Source of the DNA: Streptomyces sp. SKN60
Lineage (GTDB): Bacteria > Actinomycetota > Actinomycetes > Streptomycetales > Streptomycetaceae
DNA: 64,000 nt
Assembly (NCBI RefSeq): GCF_026236535.1
Contig: NZ_JAHTMW010000005.1
Coordinates: 186,001 to 250,000 of the forward strand
Reading direction: 5' to 3'
Of the stretch, positions 38,583-49,700 are shown in pieces. Each line of letters opens with the position of its first letter. The stretch's first letter is position 1. Position numbers and translations under genes: made by a program. The notes beneath the pieces were generated by a model. That model searched no databases. It saw only the letters and a list, made by a program, of their open reading frames with translations, and was not told the origin of the DNA.

Positions 38583-41500
38583 TCACCAGGTTCCGGACAG
38601 GGCGTACCAGGAAGGAGCCGGCCGGTTGACGGTGCCGTCCTCGTTCCCTGCGAAGGTGTAAATGCGTGTCCCTCCATTGGCGTAGTTGTCGTGTGAGAGC
38701 GTGATGTCGGGGCGCTTGTCGTCGTTCACGTCGCCAGAGATGGGGTTGCCCAACTCGAACACCGTAGACCTCCAGGCGCCCAGCCTGTTCGCATAGGGCG
38801 TCACGAATCCGTCGAATCCACCATCGGATCGGGCGTGGAACAGGTGGATCTCGAGTTGCTCGTAGTCGGAGCTGTACAGCACACCGAGGTCCTCGCGGCC
38901 GTCCATGTTGAAGTCGGCAGCGGTCAGCTTCAGCCAGAGCCGTTCCCATGACCCCGCCGGGACGTTCCACGACTTCAGTGCCGGATTGAGCGAGCCGTCC
39001 GCCTTTGCCGTGAAGGTGAATAGTGCTGCCGCACCGGTCGAGTAGCGGTAGAAGGCGACGACGTCGTCACGCTTGTCGCCGTTGGTGTCCCCGACGGTGT
39101 ACCGGGCATTCTCCGAGTACCAGTCCCCGGCGTTCGACTTGAACGCCTGTACCGGATTGTCGAAGGTGCCGTCGGTGCGGGCCAGGCCCTTGAAGATGCC
39201 CGTGAGGCCGCCCCCGTAGTCGTAGACGAAGGCGAGGTCGTCACGGCCGTCTCCGTTGAGATCGCCCGCCATCACGGAGCTCAGCGACCAGTTCCAGGCA
39301 CCTGCCGGGAGCATGGCACTGCGTACCGGCTCGGGCGGTCCAGCCTCTTTGGACAGGAACGACCAGACGGCGACAGCACCGTCCGCATAGCCGTAGAAAG
39401 CTGCCACGTCATCGAGTCCGTCACCGTTGAAATCGCCCGCGGCCCACTGCGCCCTTGTGTAGTCGAAACCACCGGCGTCAGCAGACCAGATTTCCTGCGG
39501 ATCGTTGTGCCCCCCGAGGTCGTTGGCCTTGGCCACGTACAGGCCAGTGGTGGCCTTCTCATAGTCATAGGCCGTGATGATGTCCATCTTGCCGTCGCCG
39601 TTGACGTCGCCGGACAGCTCCGTGCGCAGACTTGCCGTGCTGTCACCCCAGGCATGCTGTGCTACGTGGCCGCTCTCCCGGTTCCAGCGGATGTAGGCGG
39701 TCTGGAAGTCCGACCGCCTTCCGCCGAAGACCGTGTACTCAGGCGCGGTCGGGAAGCCGAGAGTTCCGTTGTGGCCGTCCAAGCTCAGCCAGAGGCTGCG
39801 GATCGACCCTCCCACCGGCCAGGCACCTGTTGTGCTGCTCCAGTAGAACGAGACGTTGTCGCCCGTGGTGACCCCGTTGCGGAAGTTCTGGTAAGCACCA
39901 GGTTTGGAAGCGGTGGCCATCTCGTCCGTGCTGGGGTAGCCGTACGCGGCCACACCGCCCAGAGTGACGTACCGGCTGTAGATGCCACCGTGGATCTCGT
40001 GGGACCCGGTGCCGGAACTCCAGTAGAGGGCACCGGCCTTGCCGGCCTTGCTGAACGTTGAGAAGTATCCGTTCAGGACGTTGGTCGGCCGCTCGTCGGC
40101 AGTCGGATAGCCGAGCAGACCAGACTCCCGGCCGAGACTGACCCACTTGGCGAAGTTGCCACCCTGGACGGACCAGGCGCCTGTGGTGTTGCTCCAGGAG
40201 ATGGCGCGATCGGTTGTGGTGATGCCAGGCCTGGCGAAGTTGACGTACCGGCCGCCGTCGTTCACTGCCATGACGGCGGACGTCGGCTTTCCGAACGTCG
40301 CCGTGCCGCCGAGAACCTTGAACTTGGCGAGGATCGGCCCACAGACCTGGAACGTCGCGGTGCCGCCCGAGGCAGCGGGCACGGCCTCGCAGTCTGCCCA
40401 CGACAGGCCGGTGGTGAACAGGGGACGTGCCGGACCAAAGGCTGAGTCGTCGGTGAGCGGACGGCCCGGGAACTCGAGCGTCTTGCCGGTGCCGTCGCGC
40501 GACCAGAGGTCTGGGGCTCCGTCGCCCTCGAAGTCGCCGCTGGTGGTCAGATGCGGGTAGGCGGCTCCGGTGAAGCCGGTGCCGATGGTCTGCCGCTGGG
40601 CAGGGTCGCCGTAGACGGACAGATCGGCAAGGGTTCCGGTGTTCGGGTCGGGGGTGGTCGCCTTTCGGCTTGTGTACTGGTAGACGGTGCCCGTGGCCAT
40701 GTCGCGGGCCCAGATCTCGGGAAGCCCGTCCTTGTTGAGGTCTCCCGGCGACATGACGGTCCTGTCCTGCCAGTCGGCGTTGCCAAGGGCGATCGGTTTC
40801 ACGGAGACCTCGTCGAGGAACTCGCTTCCACGCTTGCCCAGGTAGAGCCAGAGCGATGCGCCCTCCTTGACGAGCAGGTCGGGGTCATCGTCGTCGGTGA
40901 CTGTTCCATCCGCGTTGTCGTCGTTGAAGCTGGAGACGGAGACGATCTGGGCCCCGTGCCGCCAATGGGCGGAGTTCTCCTCGCCGGGTCCCGTGTTTCC
41001 CTCGTCGAGGGTAGTCAGCCGGCGCACACCGGACACGCCCTGGTCGAGCGTGCTGTTGCCGCCGCCGCGATGCGCCCACAGCTCGTAGACGGCGGGATTG
41101 TCTGCTGCGGGGCGCAGGGCGATAAGGTCTTCGTAGTAGTCCTCGTCGTCCCAGCTGCTGCCGCTGGTGATGGTGGCGTCGGCGAACGAGATGTCGTCGG
41201 CGAGGACCCCGGTACCAAAGTTGCCGTCGCCAATGCCTGGATAGGTCCAGAGCTGTCCGGTCCCGGGATCGACGTTGACGAGGTCGACGTTGGTGTCGCC
41301 GTTCATGTCGCCGAGACGGTCACGCTCCGCGGCCCGTGTGGGAATGAGCTGGTACACCTTGGTGTCCGAGCGGTTGTTCGCCGCGTCCTCACTGCGGACG
41401 TAGAGGTTCTGGGGGCCGGCGTGGGGAGGTGTGAAGGTCACCTTGGCCGACCCGCCGGTCGTCGTGGCTTTCACCGTCCTCTCCTTCGTGTCGGAATCCG

Positions 41501-43532
41501 TCCACCAGACGAACTTGATGACGTCCGCCACGCCGTTCGCATCGAGTGCGAAGGTCCCCTCGGTCCTTGCGGGGCTCGTGCACAGGCTGCCGTCCGAGGT
41601 GGGGCAGGCCCTGGTCTCGTCCTCGGGGAACTGCACCGACGAGACCGTGGGCTTCTTGGAGGGACGTTCCCAGTCGTACGTGAACTGGCAGCGTCCGGCC
41701 CACGGGCTGTTGCTGACACTGTCCCTGACGATGACGTCGTACCAGTAGGTGCCCGACTTGAGAGTGGTACCGGCCGTGATACGCCACATGGCCGTACTGC
41801 CGCTGCTCACGTCGACGATTTTCGAGGTGTAGCCCGCCGTCGTGGTCGAGCCGAAGCGGAACTCGGCCTTGAGTCCGTTGTCGTCCGCGTCCTTCACCCG
41901 CGCGCGCAGCGTGATCTGATCCGTGGTGCCGATGGAGCCTCCAGCGCACGGGACCAGAGGATCGATGCTCAGGATCGGCTTGGCCGGCGGGGTGTTCAGG
42001 TAGGTGGAGACCCGTGCCGAGTTGGGGTCGAACTTGCGCCACGAGACGTCGATGGTGTTCGACTGCGAGGTGAGGACGAACGCCCAGTAACTCCACTTGG
42101 CCGAGGCGGCCTTGGTGATCGCGGTCGTGACGTCCAGCTCCACGAGGCCGGCGCTGTCCGCCGGGCAGTTCTTGCCGCCGAAGGACTCGCCGGAGGAGTC
42201 CACGACAGCGCCCCAGGACGGCTGGTTGTTGTAGGTGATGTTCGTCGGCAGCTTGCTCCCGATGTCTCGTACCAGGATGTCACCGGAGTTGCAGGACCAT
42301 GAGCCGGCGTGCGTCTGCTTGATGCGCAGCGTCGACTTGATGATCTGCTTGCCCCACGTGTTCGCCGTCGAGATGCGGAAGTAGGTGTTGGCGCGGACCG
42401 TCCCGCCGATCTGCGTGTCGTTGGCGTAGCCGACACGGGCGAAGTCGGAGATCGTGCCGCCGTTCCAGTACACCGTGTCGCCGCTGTTCGGGTACGCGCT
42501 GTGCTGGTACGCGATCGACCAGGCGTTCTTCCATGCGTCGGGTGCCCAGACCGGGTCGATCACGACCGGGTAGACGGTCTTGGGATCGTTCAGCAGTGCG
42601 GCGTCCGGAGTGAGGATGAGCTTGCCCGGCTCGATCTTCATCCCCAGAGGCGCCTGCCGTGCCCCCTCCGCGGCCCCGTCCAGTGCGTCCTGAAGCGAGC
42701 GCTTCGCGGGCAACGCGGTCTTCGGGGTCTTGGGGTCGACAGGTGTCGCCGACTCGGACCCACCGGAGTCCCACATGTGGGGTTGCGGAGCGACGAAGAG
42801 GGTATTGCGGGATGGGGTCTTGACGCGGAGCTCGCCCGCCGCGCCCTTCGTGACGTCCGCGCCCTTCGTACGCAACCCGAAGTCGACGCTCCGCAGCTTC
42901 GGGTTCTTGGCTGCTGCGGGTGTCTTCACGACCAGGGCATGGGAGAAGTCGGTGTTGCCCGCGGTGGCCGTGAGGTCGACACCGGGCAGCACGTTGGCGT
43001 ACGTGGCCGTCCGCCCGCTCACCGTGGGTTTGGGCAGCTTGCCGTGAGGCCAGGTGAGGGAGACGGTGCGCCCGTCACGGACCATCGTGGCGAAGGCATC
43101 GTTGCCGCCGGCCGAGAAGGACACGTCCATGGCCGACGCCTTGGGAGCGATCCGTCCGTCGGAGCGCCCGACGAGCGCCGGGTCGATCTTCACCAGGTCC
43201 CCGCCGTGGCGGACCCGGACCGGAACGATCGAGCGGTCCACACGGTAGGTGCCGTCAGGGTTCGCGTAGACCTCGTCGGTCTCGGTTCGCCGGGAGACGA
43301 TCTCCACGGGCTTGCCGGTTCGCGCGGCGGTCTTGTGCGCCTGCGCCACATCCTGAGCTTCGCTCTCCGAGCCGGGGAGACCCTGTGTGCTGTTCGGTGC
43401 CGCCCTCGCGTAGGCGTACCCAGGCGGTGCAAGGGAGAGAAGTCCCGCGGACATCGTCACGACGACGAATGCCGAGAGCCCTCTTCGTATGACCCCCCCG
43501 GGGTCGGACATTCTTGACCTGAAACGTGTCAT
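38583..43532 (-). CDS. Large secreted DNRLRE / LGFP / FG-GAP repeat protein
   Basis: A 1649-residue exported protein. The N-terminus has a signal region (RRGLSAFVVVTMSAGLLSLA). Residues about 50-320 match the leader found in Streptomyces RHS and wall-associated proteins (YANPDGTYRVDRSIVPV). Residues 326-512 are a DNRLRE-type beta-sandwich (WAPDAWKNAWSIAYQHSAYP). A fibronectin-like domain, then FG-GAP/VCBS repeats (GDMNGDTNVDLV; GDLNKDGLPEIW) follow. Residues 1064-1287 hold LGFP repeats (LLGYPTADE, YGYPSTDE, LGFPTAPE), and residues 1304-1637 hold six Ca-binding repeats of the type GDFNGDGLDDVAAFYGY. LGFP repeats bind cell wall in related proteins. It is divergent from the RHS toxin gene with 248 bp between starts. 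ATG at 43532 chosen for the signal peptide. Confidence 0.82.
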   Translation of the reverse strand: MTRFRSRMSDPGGVIRRGLSAFVVVTMSAGLLSLAPPGYAYARAAPNSTQGLPGSESEAQDVAQAHKTAARTGKPVEIVSRRTETDEVYANPDGTYRVDRSIVPVRVRHGGDLVKIDPALVGRSDGRIAPKASAMDVSFSAGGNDAFATMVRDGRTVSLTWPHGKLPKPTVSGRTATYANVLPGVDLTATAGNTDFSHALVVKTPAAAKNPKLRSVDFGLRTKGADVTKGAAGELRVKTPSRNTLFVAPQPHMWDSGGSESATPVDPKTPKTALPAKRSLQDALDGAAEGARQAPLGMKIEPGKLILTPDAALLNDPKTVYPVVIDPVWAPDAWKNAWSIAYQHSAYPNSGDTVYWNGGTISDFARVGYANDTQIGGTVRANTYFRISTANTWGKQIIKSTLRIKQTHAGSWSCNSGDILVRDIGSKLPTNITYNNQPSWGAVVDSSGESFGGKNCPADSAGLVELDVTTAITKAASAKWSYWAFVLTSQSNTIDVSWRKFDPNSARVSTYLNTPPAKPILSIDPLVPCAGGSIGTTDQITLRARVKDADDNGLKAEFRFGSTTTAGYTSKIVDVSSGSTAMWRITAGTTLKSGTYWYDVIVRDSVSNSPWAGRCQFTYDWERPSKKPTVSSVQFPEDETRACPTSDGSLCTSPARTEGTFALDANGVADVIKFVWWTDSDTKERTVKATTTGGSAKVTFTPPHAGPQNLYVRSEDAANNRSDTKVYQLIPTRAAERDRLGDMNGDTNVDLVNVDPGTGQLWTYPGIGDGNFGTGVLADDISFADATITSGSSWDDEDYYEDLIALRPAADNPAVYELWAHRGGGNSTLDQGVSGVRRLTTLDEGNTGPGEENSAHWRHGAQIVSVSSFNDDNADGTVTDDDDPDLLVKEGASLWLYLGKRGSEFLDEVSVKPIALGNADWQDRTVMSPGDLNKDGLPEIWARDMATGTVYQYTSRKATTPDPNTGTLADLSVYGDPAQRQTIGTGFTGAAYPHLTTSGDFEGDGAPDLWSRDGTGKTLEFPGRPLTDDSAFGPARPLFTTGLSWADCEAVPAASGGTATFQVCGPILAKFKVLGGTATFGKPTSAVMAVNDGGRYVNFARPGITTTDRAISWSNTTGAWSVQGGNFAKWVSLGRESGLLGYPTADERPTNVLNGYFSTFSKAGKAGALYWSSGTGSHEIHGGIYSRYVTLGGVAAYGYPSTDEMATASKPGAYQNFRNGVTTGDNVSFYWSSTTGAWPVGGSIRSLWLSLDGHNGTLGFPTAPEYTVFGGRRSDFQTAYIRWNRESGHVAQHAWGDSTASLRTELSGDVNGDGKMDIITAYDYEKATTGLYVAKANDLGGHNDPQEIWSADAGGFDYTRAQWAAGDFNGDGLDDVAAFYGYADGAVAVWSFLSKEAGPPEPVRSAMLPAGAWNWSLSSVMAGDLNGDGRDDLAFVYDYGGGLTGIFKGLARTDGTFDNPVQAFKSNAGDWYSENARYTVGDTNGDKRDDVVAFYRYSTGAAALFTFTAKADGSLNPALKSWNVPAGSWERLWLKLTAADFNMDGREDLGVLYSSDYEQLEIHLFHARSDGGFDGFVTPYANRLGAWRSTVFELGNPISGDVNDDKRPDITLSHDNYANGGTRIYTFAGNEDGTVNRPAPSWYALSGTW

Positions 43533-43709
43533 GGCAGTGGGTTTCTCTCCCCATTCATGATGTCGAAACCGTGATCCCGGAGCCCCCTCGGACATCATTC
43601 ACCGGGATTCGATCTGGGTGTCCAGGCTGCTTTGTAGCAGGAGCCTCTGACACAGCGCGATGGGTTTCAGGACGACTTGACGTAGTCCGGTCGACCTTTT
43701 TCGAAGCGC

Positions 43710-43738
43710 TTGCCGCGCCCGCCGAGTGTGCGTAGCGT
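43710..43738 (+). promoter_or_regulatory. Candidate vegetative promoter of the RHS toxin gene
   Basis: TTGCCG (43710-43715) and TAGCGT (43733-43738) are exactly 17 bp apart and lie 43 bp before the GTG start. A 248-bp region separates this start from the divergent LGFP/FG-GAP gene. Confidence 0.5.
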
Positions 43739-43780
43739 GCGCCCCATCGCGTGATCATTAATCCAGGGGTGGGGATCAAC

Positions 43781-46700
43781 GTGCCGTTTTGGCGTGCGCA
43801 AAAGCTGTCAAGACATAATTCACCGGCTCGGCGTTCGGGACTTTTCGCACTTGGGCTGGCAATGCTGGTTTCGGGGGCCTCTTTGTCCCCGGTCGCTCAG
43901 GCGGCCGAGGGGCAAGGCGGCCTTCCCGAGGTCCAGAAGGTCACCGACGTTCCGGCCGCCACCAACGCGTTCCGCCGGTCATCGCCTCCGGTGTCGAAGA
44001 GCGCGAAAGCCGCTCTCAGGACGGCTCCTGAGGTGACCTGGCCGGAGTCTGCGACAGCGCAGGTCACCGTGCCCAGGCCGACGTCAGGACTGGCTGCACG
44101 GACGCGGGGGCAGGACGCCATCGCCCAGCGGGACAAGGCCGCTCCGGCCGGACCTGCAGTCAGGGCGGGCACCCTTCCGCTCCGCCTTGCCGTGGGCGAT
44201 CCCGCGGTGGCCAAGGGGAGCAGAACGCCGGGTGTCGACGCGCCGGAGCTCACGGCCAAGGTCTCCGTCCATGATCAGGCCGCCGCGCGCAAGGCGGGCG
44301 TGCGTGGACTCCTGTTGTCGGTCAAGCGCACGGACCGTGGCAGCGGGACCACCCCCCTGTCGGTGGAGCTCGACTACCGGTCCTTCGCCCAGGCCTACGG
44401 CGGAGCCTGGGGATCCCGCCTCCAGTTCACCGCGCTGCCGGCATGCGCGCTGACAACACCGGCCAGGCCGGAATGCCGCGCCGGCGTCGCCGTGCCCAGT
44501 GTCAACAAGGCCGCGACCGGAACCCTCACGGGCACGGTCGCTGCCCCTTCCGCCGACCAGGCGACGGGAAGCGTCCTGCTCGCCGCGACCGCCGGACCCT
44601 CGGGTCCCACCGGCACGTACAAGGCGACGTCCCTCAGCCCCACAGGCTCGTGGTCGGGCGGTGGCTCCGCCGGTGACTTCTCCTGGTCCTACCCCATGGA
44701 GATCCCCGCTTCGCTCGGCGGCCCCGGCCCCTCGGTGGGACTCTCCTATTCCTCCGGGTCGGTGGACGGCAGGACGCTCGCAACCTCACAGCAGCCTTCC
44801 TGGGTCGGCGACGGCTGGGACATGGGCGACAACTTCATCGAGCGCAGCTACGTGCCGTGCGCAGAGGACCGTAAGCCGGAGAGCGGATTCAACAATCCGA
44901 CCACGCACCCCACCGGCGACCTCTGTCAAGGGCCGCCGATGGTGACACTGTCGCTCAACGGCTCGTCCACCTCCCTTGTCCTGGACGACGACAGCAAGAA
45001 GTGGATTCCGGCCAACGAAGACGGTTCCAAGGTCGAGATCCGGACCGACACCGACAACGGGGACAACGAGAATGAGTACTGGGTCGTCACCAACACCGAA
45101 GGTGTCGAGTTCCATTTCGGCCGTAATCACCTGCCCGGCTGGAAAAGCGGAATGCCCGCGACCAATTCGGCCTTCACCGTGCCTGTCTTCGGCAACCACC
45201 CGGGCGAGAACTGCCACGCCGCCACCTTCGCGGCCTCGGTCTGCGACCAGGCCTACCGCTGGAATCTCGACTATGTCGTCGACCCCCGTGGCAACGCCCT
45301 GACCTACTGGTACACCAAGGAACGCAACTACTACGGCTCCAACATCACGGCGACGGGCACCTCGACGGCTCGCGGGTACGACCGCGGCGGCTGGCTCACC
45401 CGGGCCGCCTACGGGCTGCGCTCCGAGAGCCTCTTCGCACCGGCACCGGCCGAGGTCGTCTTCGGGGTCACCGAACGCTGCATCGTCGTGCCGAACGTCT
45501 TCGACTGCGCCGAGTCCAAGTTGACCTCGACCGCCCCCTACGACGTCACCAAGCGGTGGCCCGACGTGCCCGCGGACCAGCTCTGTGCGGCAGGCGAGAC
45601 GTGCACCAACCGCACCTCGCCCACCTTCTTCACCCGCAAGCGGCTGGAAACCGTCACGACCCGGGTCCTGAAGAACGGGGTCCCGACCCCCGTCGACACA
45701 TGGACACTTGAGCAGGACTTCCTTCCCACCGGCGACGGAGCCATCGCCGGCGAGTACCCGCTCTGGCTGAAGAGCATCACGCACACTGGCCGCAACGGTG
45801 GCGAACTTCCGCTGCCGCCTGTGACATTCGGAGGTGTCCAGCTCGACAATCGTGTCGACAACGACGACGACGGCAACCCGCCGTACAAGCGCTGGCGCAT
45901 CGAGACGATCCAGACGGAGACGGGTGCGCGAACCGTCGTCAAGTACGCGCCCACCGAGTGCTCCAGCATTCCGGGCAGCGTCAAGTTGCCCGCTTCGGCC
46001 GCGGACAACACACTGCGCTGCTACCCCGTGGTGAACGAGACCAACGACCCGCAGGACCCTACGGGGACGAAAAAGCTCTACTCGACCGACTGGTTCCACA
46101 AGCACCGGGTCGACCAGGTCCGTGACGAGGACATCAACGGCACCTCGCCCACCCGTGAGACCAACTACCAGTACATCGGGGCGCCCGCTTGGGCGTACGA
46201 CGACACCAGCGAACTGACCAACGAGCCGGCCCGCACGTGGTCGGTCTACCGGGGGTACGCCAAGGTGCGCACCCTGGTCGGCGTCGCCCCGGACGAGCGC
46301 TCGCAGACCGACACGCTCTTCTTCCGCGGTCTCGACGGCGACCGGAAGGCTGACGGGACACGGCGGTCCGTCAAGGTGACGGACTCCGAGGGCGGGCAGA
46401 TGGCGGACCACCGGCTGCTCGCCGGTCAGGTCCGGGAGACCGTGTACTACGAGGGAGAGGGCGGCGCCCTGCACTCCGCCACCCTCAACACACCGTGGCT
46501 CCGAGGGCCCACAGCCTCACGCAACCGGGATGCGACCGGCGCCGTTCCGCTCGAAGCCTGGGTCCAGGGGCTGGGCTCGACGGCGTCGCGCTCCGTACTG
46601 TCGGGCAACCGCGGCCAGCGGCGCACCGCGGTGGAGCACACATACGACAACGCCGGCCGAGTCACCCAGACCACCAGCCGTGGTGATGTCGACGACCCGA

Positions 46701-49700
46701 ACGACGACACATGCGTCAGATACGAGTACCTCGACAACCTGACGAAGTGGTTCAGATCTCAGCGGACCCGGACCGAGACGCTGGCGAAGGCGTGCACCGA
46801 CACCACCCTCACCCGCCCGGGCGACGTGATCTCCGATGCCAAGGTCATCTACGACGCGGTCGGCAATGTCGTGGGGACGGAGTCGCTGAAGGGGTACTCG
46901 GGCTCCACGCCGCTGTACGATCCCGCCGGCTCGTCGACCTTCGACGAATATGGTCGGCCCACGTCCATGACCGACGTGTACGGCAAGACCACGAACATGG
47001 CTTACACGCCGGCGTCGGGCTCGGTCGTCACCAAGACCGTGACCACCAACGCCCTCGGCCACACGGCGACGACCGAGGTCGACCCGGGGCGCGGCCTGCC
47101 CGTCGCACAGATCGACGCCAACGGGCGCAAGAGCGTCATGCAGTACGACCCTCTGGGGCGGATGACGAAGGTGTGGTCGCCCGATCGCGACTCGCTCACC
47201 ACGACCCCGGACGCCGAGTTCTCGTACACCGTCGGGCAGAAAGCCCCCGTCGTCATCACCAACAAACGCCTGCTGGAGAACGGCACCTACCGGATCAGCT
47301 ATGACTTCTACGACGGCGCGCTCCGACTGAGGCAGACCCAGAACCCGGCAGCGGGCGGCGGCCGGGCGATCACGGACACGTTCTACGACAGCCTCGGCCG
47401 GGTGTGGAAGGAGAACGCCGGCTACTTCAACAGCGCCAGTGATCCTTCGCCGGTGATGTTCCAGGCCGTCGACAACGGGGTTCCGTCGTCGACCGTGACC
47501 GCGTACGACGGCATGAGCCGCCCGACCGCCACCATCGCCCGCAAGTTCGGGATCGAGACGTGGCGCACCACGACCACGTACGGCGGGGACTGGACGGCCG
47601 TGGATCCGCCCGCGGGCGAGACTCCGACGATGGCCCTTGTGGACGCCCTCGGCCGCAAGACCGAACTGCGCCAGTACAAGGGTGACGTTCCGAGCGGCGA
47701 CTACGACCACATCGCGTACCACTACAACCGGAAGGGGCAGCTGGAGAAGGTCGTCGACCAGGTCGGGAACGAGTGGACGCGGACGTACGACATCCGCGGA
47801 CGGATCAAGTCCAGCACCGACCCGGACAAGGGCACGAGCACCCTCGGGTACGACAAGGGCGACCGAGTGGTGTCCATGACGGACGGCAGCACGCCCGCCC
47901 GGACCGTCGCCATGGTCTACGACGACCTGGGGCGCCTCACCGAGACCCACGCGGAATCGGTCACCGGTCCCAAGCTCACGTCCCAGACCTACGACACGCT
48001 GCCTGGCGCCCTCGGCCTGCCGGTCGCGTCCACCCGGTACGTCGACGGCAACGCCTACACCCAGGCCGTCACGGCGTACGACGCCGAGTACCGCCCCAAG
48101 GGGACCTCGATCACGATCCCCGCGTCCGAGACGGGGCTCGCCGGCACCTACACGTACTCCAACACGTACACCGCGCGGACCGGCCTGCCCTACACGACGA
48201 CGCACCCTACGGTCGGCGGCCTGCCCTCGGAGCGGGTCTCCGTCGGGTACAACGCGCTCGATGCCGTCAGCACCATGTCCGTGGCGGGCAAGACCTTCGT
48301 CGCGGCGACCGAGTACACGTCCCTCGGTGACGTGGTGCGTACCAGGGTCGACTCGGCGGGCAAGCAGCTGATCTCCAGCTACCTGTTCGACGAGCAGACC
48401 AGGCGGGTCACGCGGGCCACGCACCACCAGGAGACCGGCACCGTCGACACGACGCAGATCAGCGACACCACGACCGCGTACGACGCGGTCGGCAACGTCA
48501 CCCGGATCACCGAGAAGACGGGCGACAACCCGACTCCCACCACCACCGACGTGCAGTGCTTCGCCTACGACTACCTGCGCCGGATGTCGGACGCGTGGAC
48601 GTCGACGGACGACTGCGCGAGTCGGCCCGGCTCGGGCGGCCCCGGCTCGGCGCCTCAGGTCGGTGGCCCCGACCCGTACTGGAGCTCGTACACCTTCGAC
48701 GCCGCCGGCAACCGTCAGACCGAGGTCAAGCACGACACCGGGGGCGACCCGGCCAAGGACATCACCCGGTCGTACGCCTACGCCACGGGCCTGCCCACGA
48801 AGAGCCGCCTCTCCAAGGTCACCACCGCCGGCCCGCAGGGCACCCGTGAGGAGCTCTACGGCTACGACGAGGTAGGCAGCACCACCTCGCGAACGATCCA
48901 GGGTGACACCCAGAGCCTGGAGTGGGACATCGAGGGCCACCTGCGGAAGGTGACCGCGGGTCAGAACGAGACCGCCTTCGTGTACGACGCGGGCGGCAAT
49001 CGCCTGATCAAGCACGAGCCGAGCGGGTCCACCCTGTACCTGCCGGGCTCCGAGCTGAAGGTCGACAAGGACGGCAAGCTCCTCAAGACGACCCGCTTCT
49101 ACGGTCACCCGGCCGGCCCCGCCATGGTGAAGGTCGCCCAAGGCGGCACGATCACGGCCTCGTACATGGTGTCCGACCGAAACGGCACGGCCACGACGTC
49201 CGTCGACGCGGTGACCAAGGCGGTCACGCGTCGCAAGTTCACCCCGTTCGGTGAGGAACGTGGCCAGGCGCCTTCCATGTGGCCTTCCGAGAAGGGCTAC
49301 GTCGGCGGGACCAAGGACGAGTCGACCGGCCTGACCCATCTCGGAGCACGCGAGTACGACCCGGCGCTGGGGCGCTTCATCTCGGTGGACCCGCAGATGG
49401 ACATAGCCGAGTCCCAGACGATGAACCCGTACGCGTACGGCAACAACAGCCCGATCACGTTCGCGGACCCGTCGGGACGGGCGTTCTGCGCCGATGAGGC
49501 GTGCAATGTGCGCATCCAGACGGAAGGGAAGTCGCACGACGAGGTCGGCGGCAAGACCAACCGTGGTCCCGGAGTCACCCCGCCCCCGCCGCCTCCGCCG
49601 ACCACGAGTGTCAGCGAGGACGACGTCAAGAGGGCCTCTGTGATCAAGCAGAAGTCCAAAGCGGACATCATCCTTGAGATCGCCATCGAGGTCGCCAAGG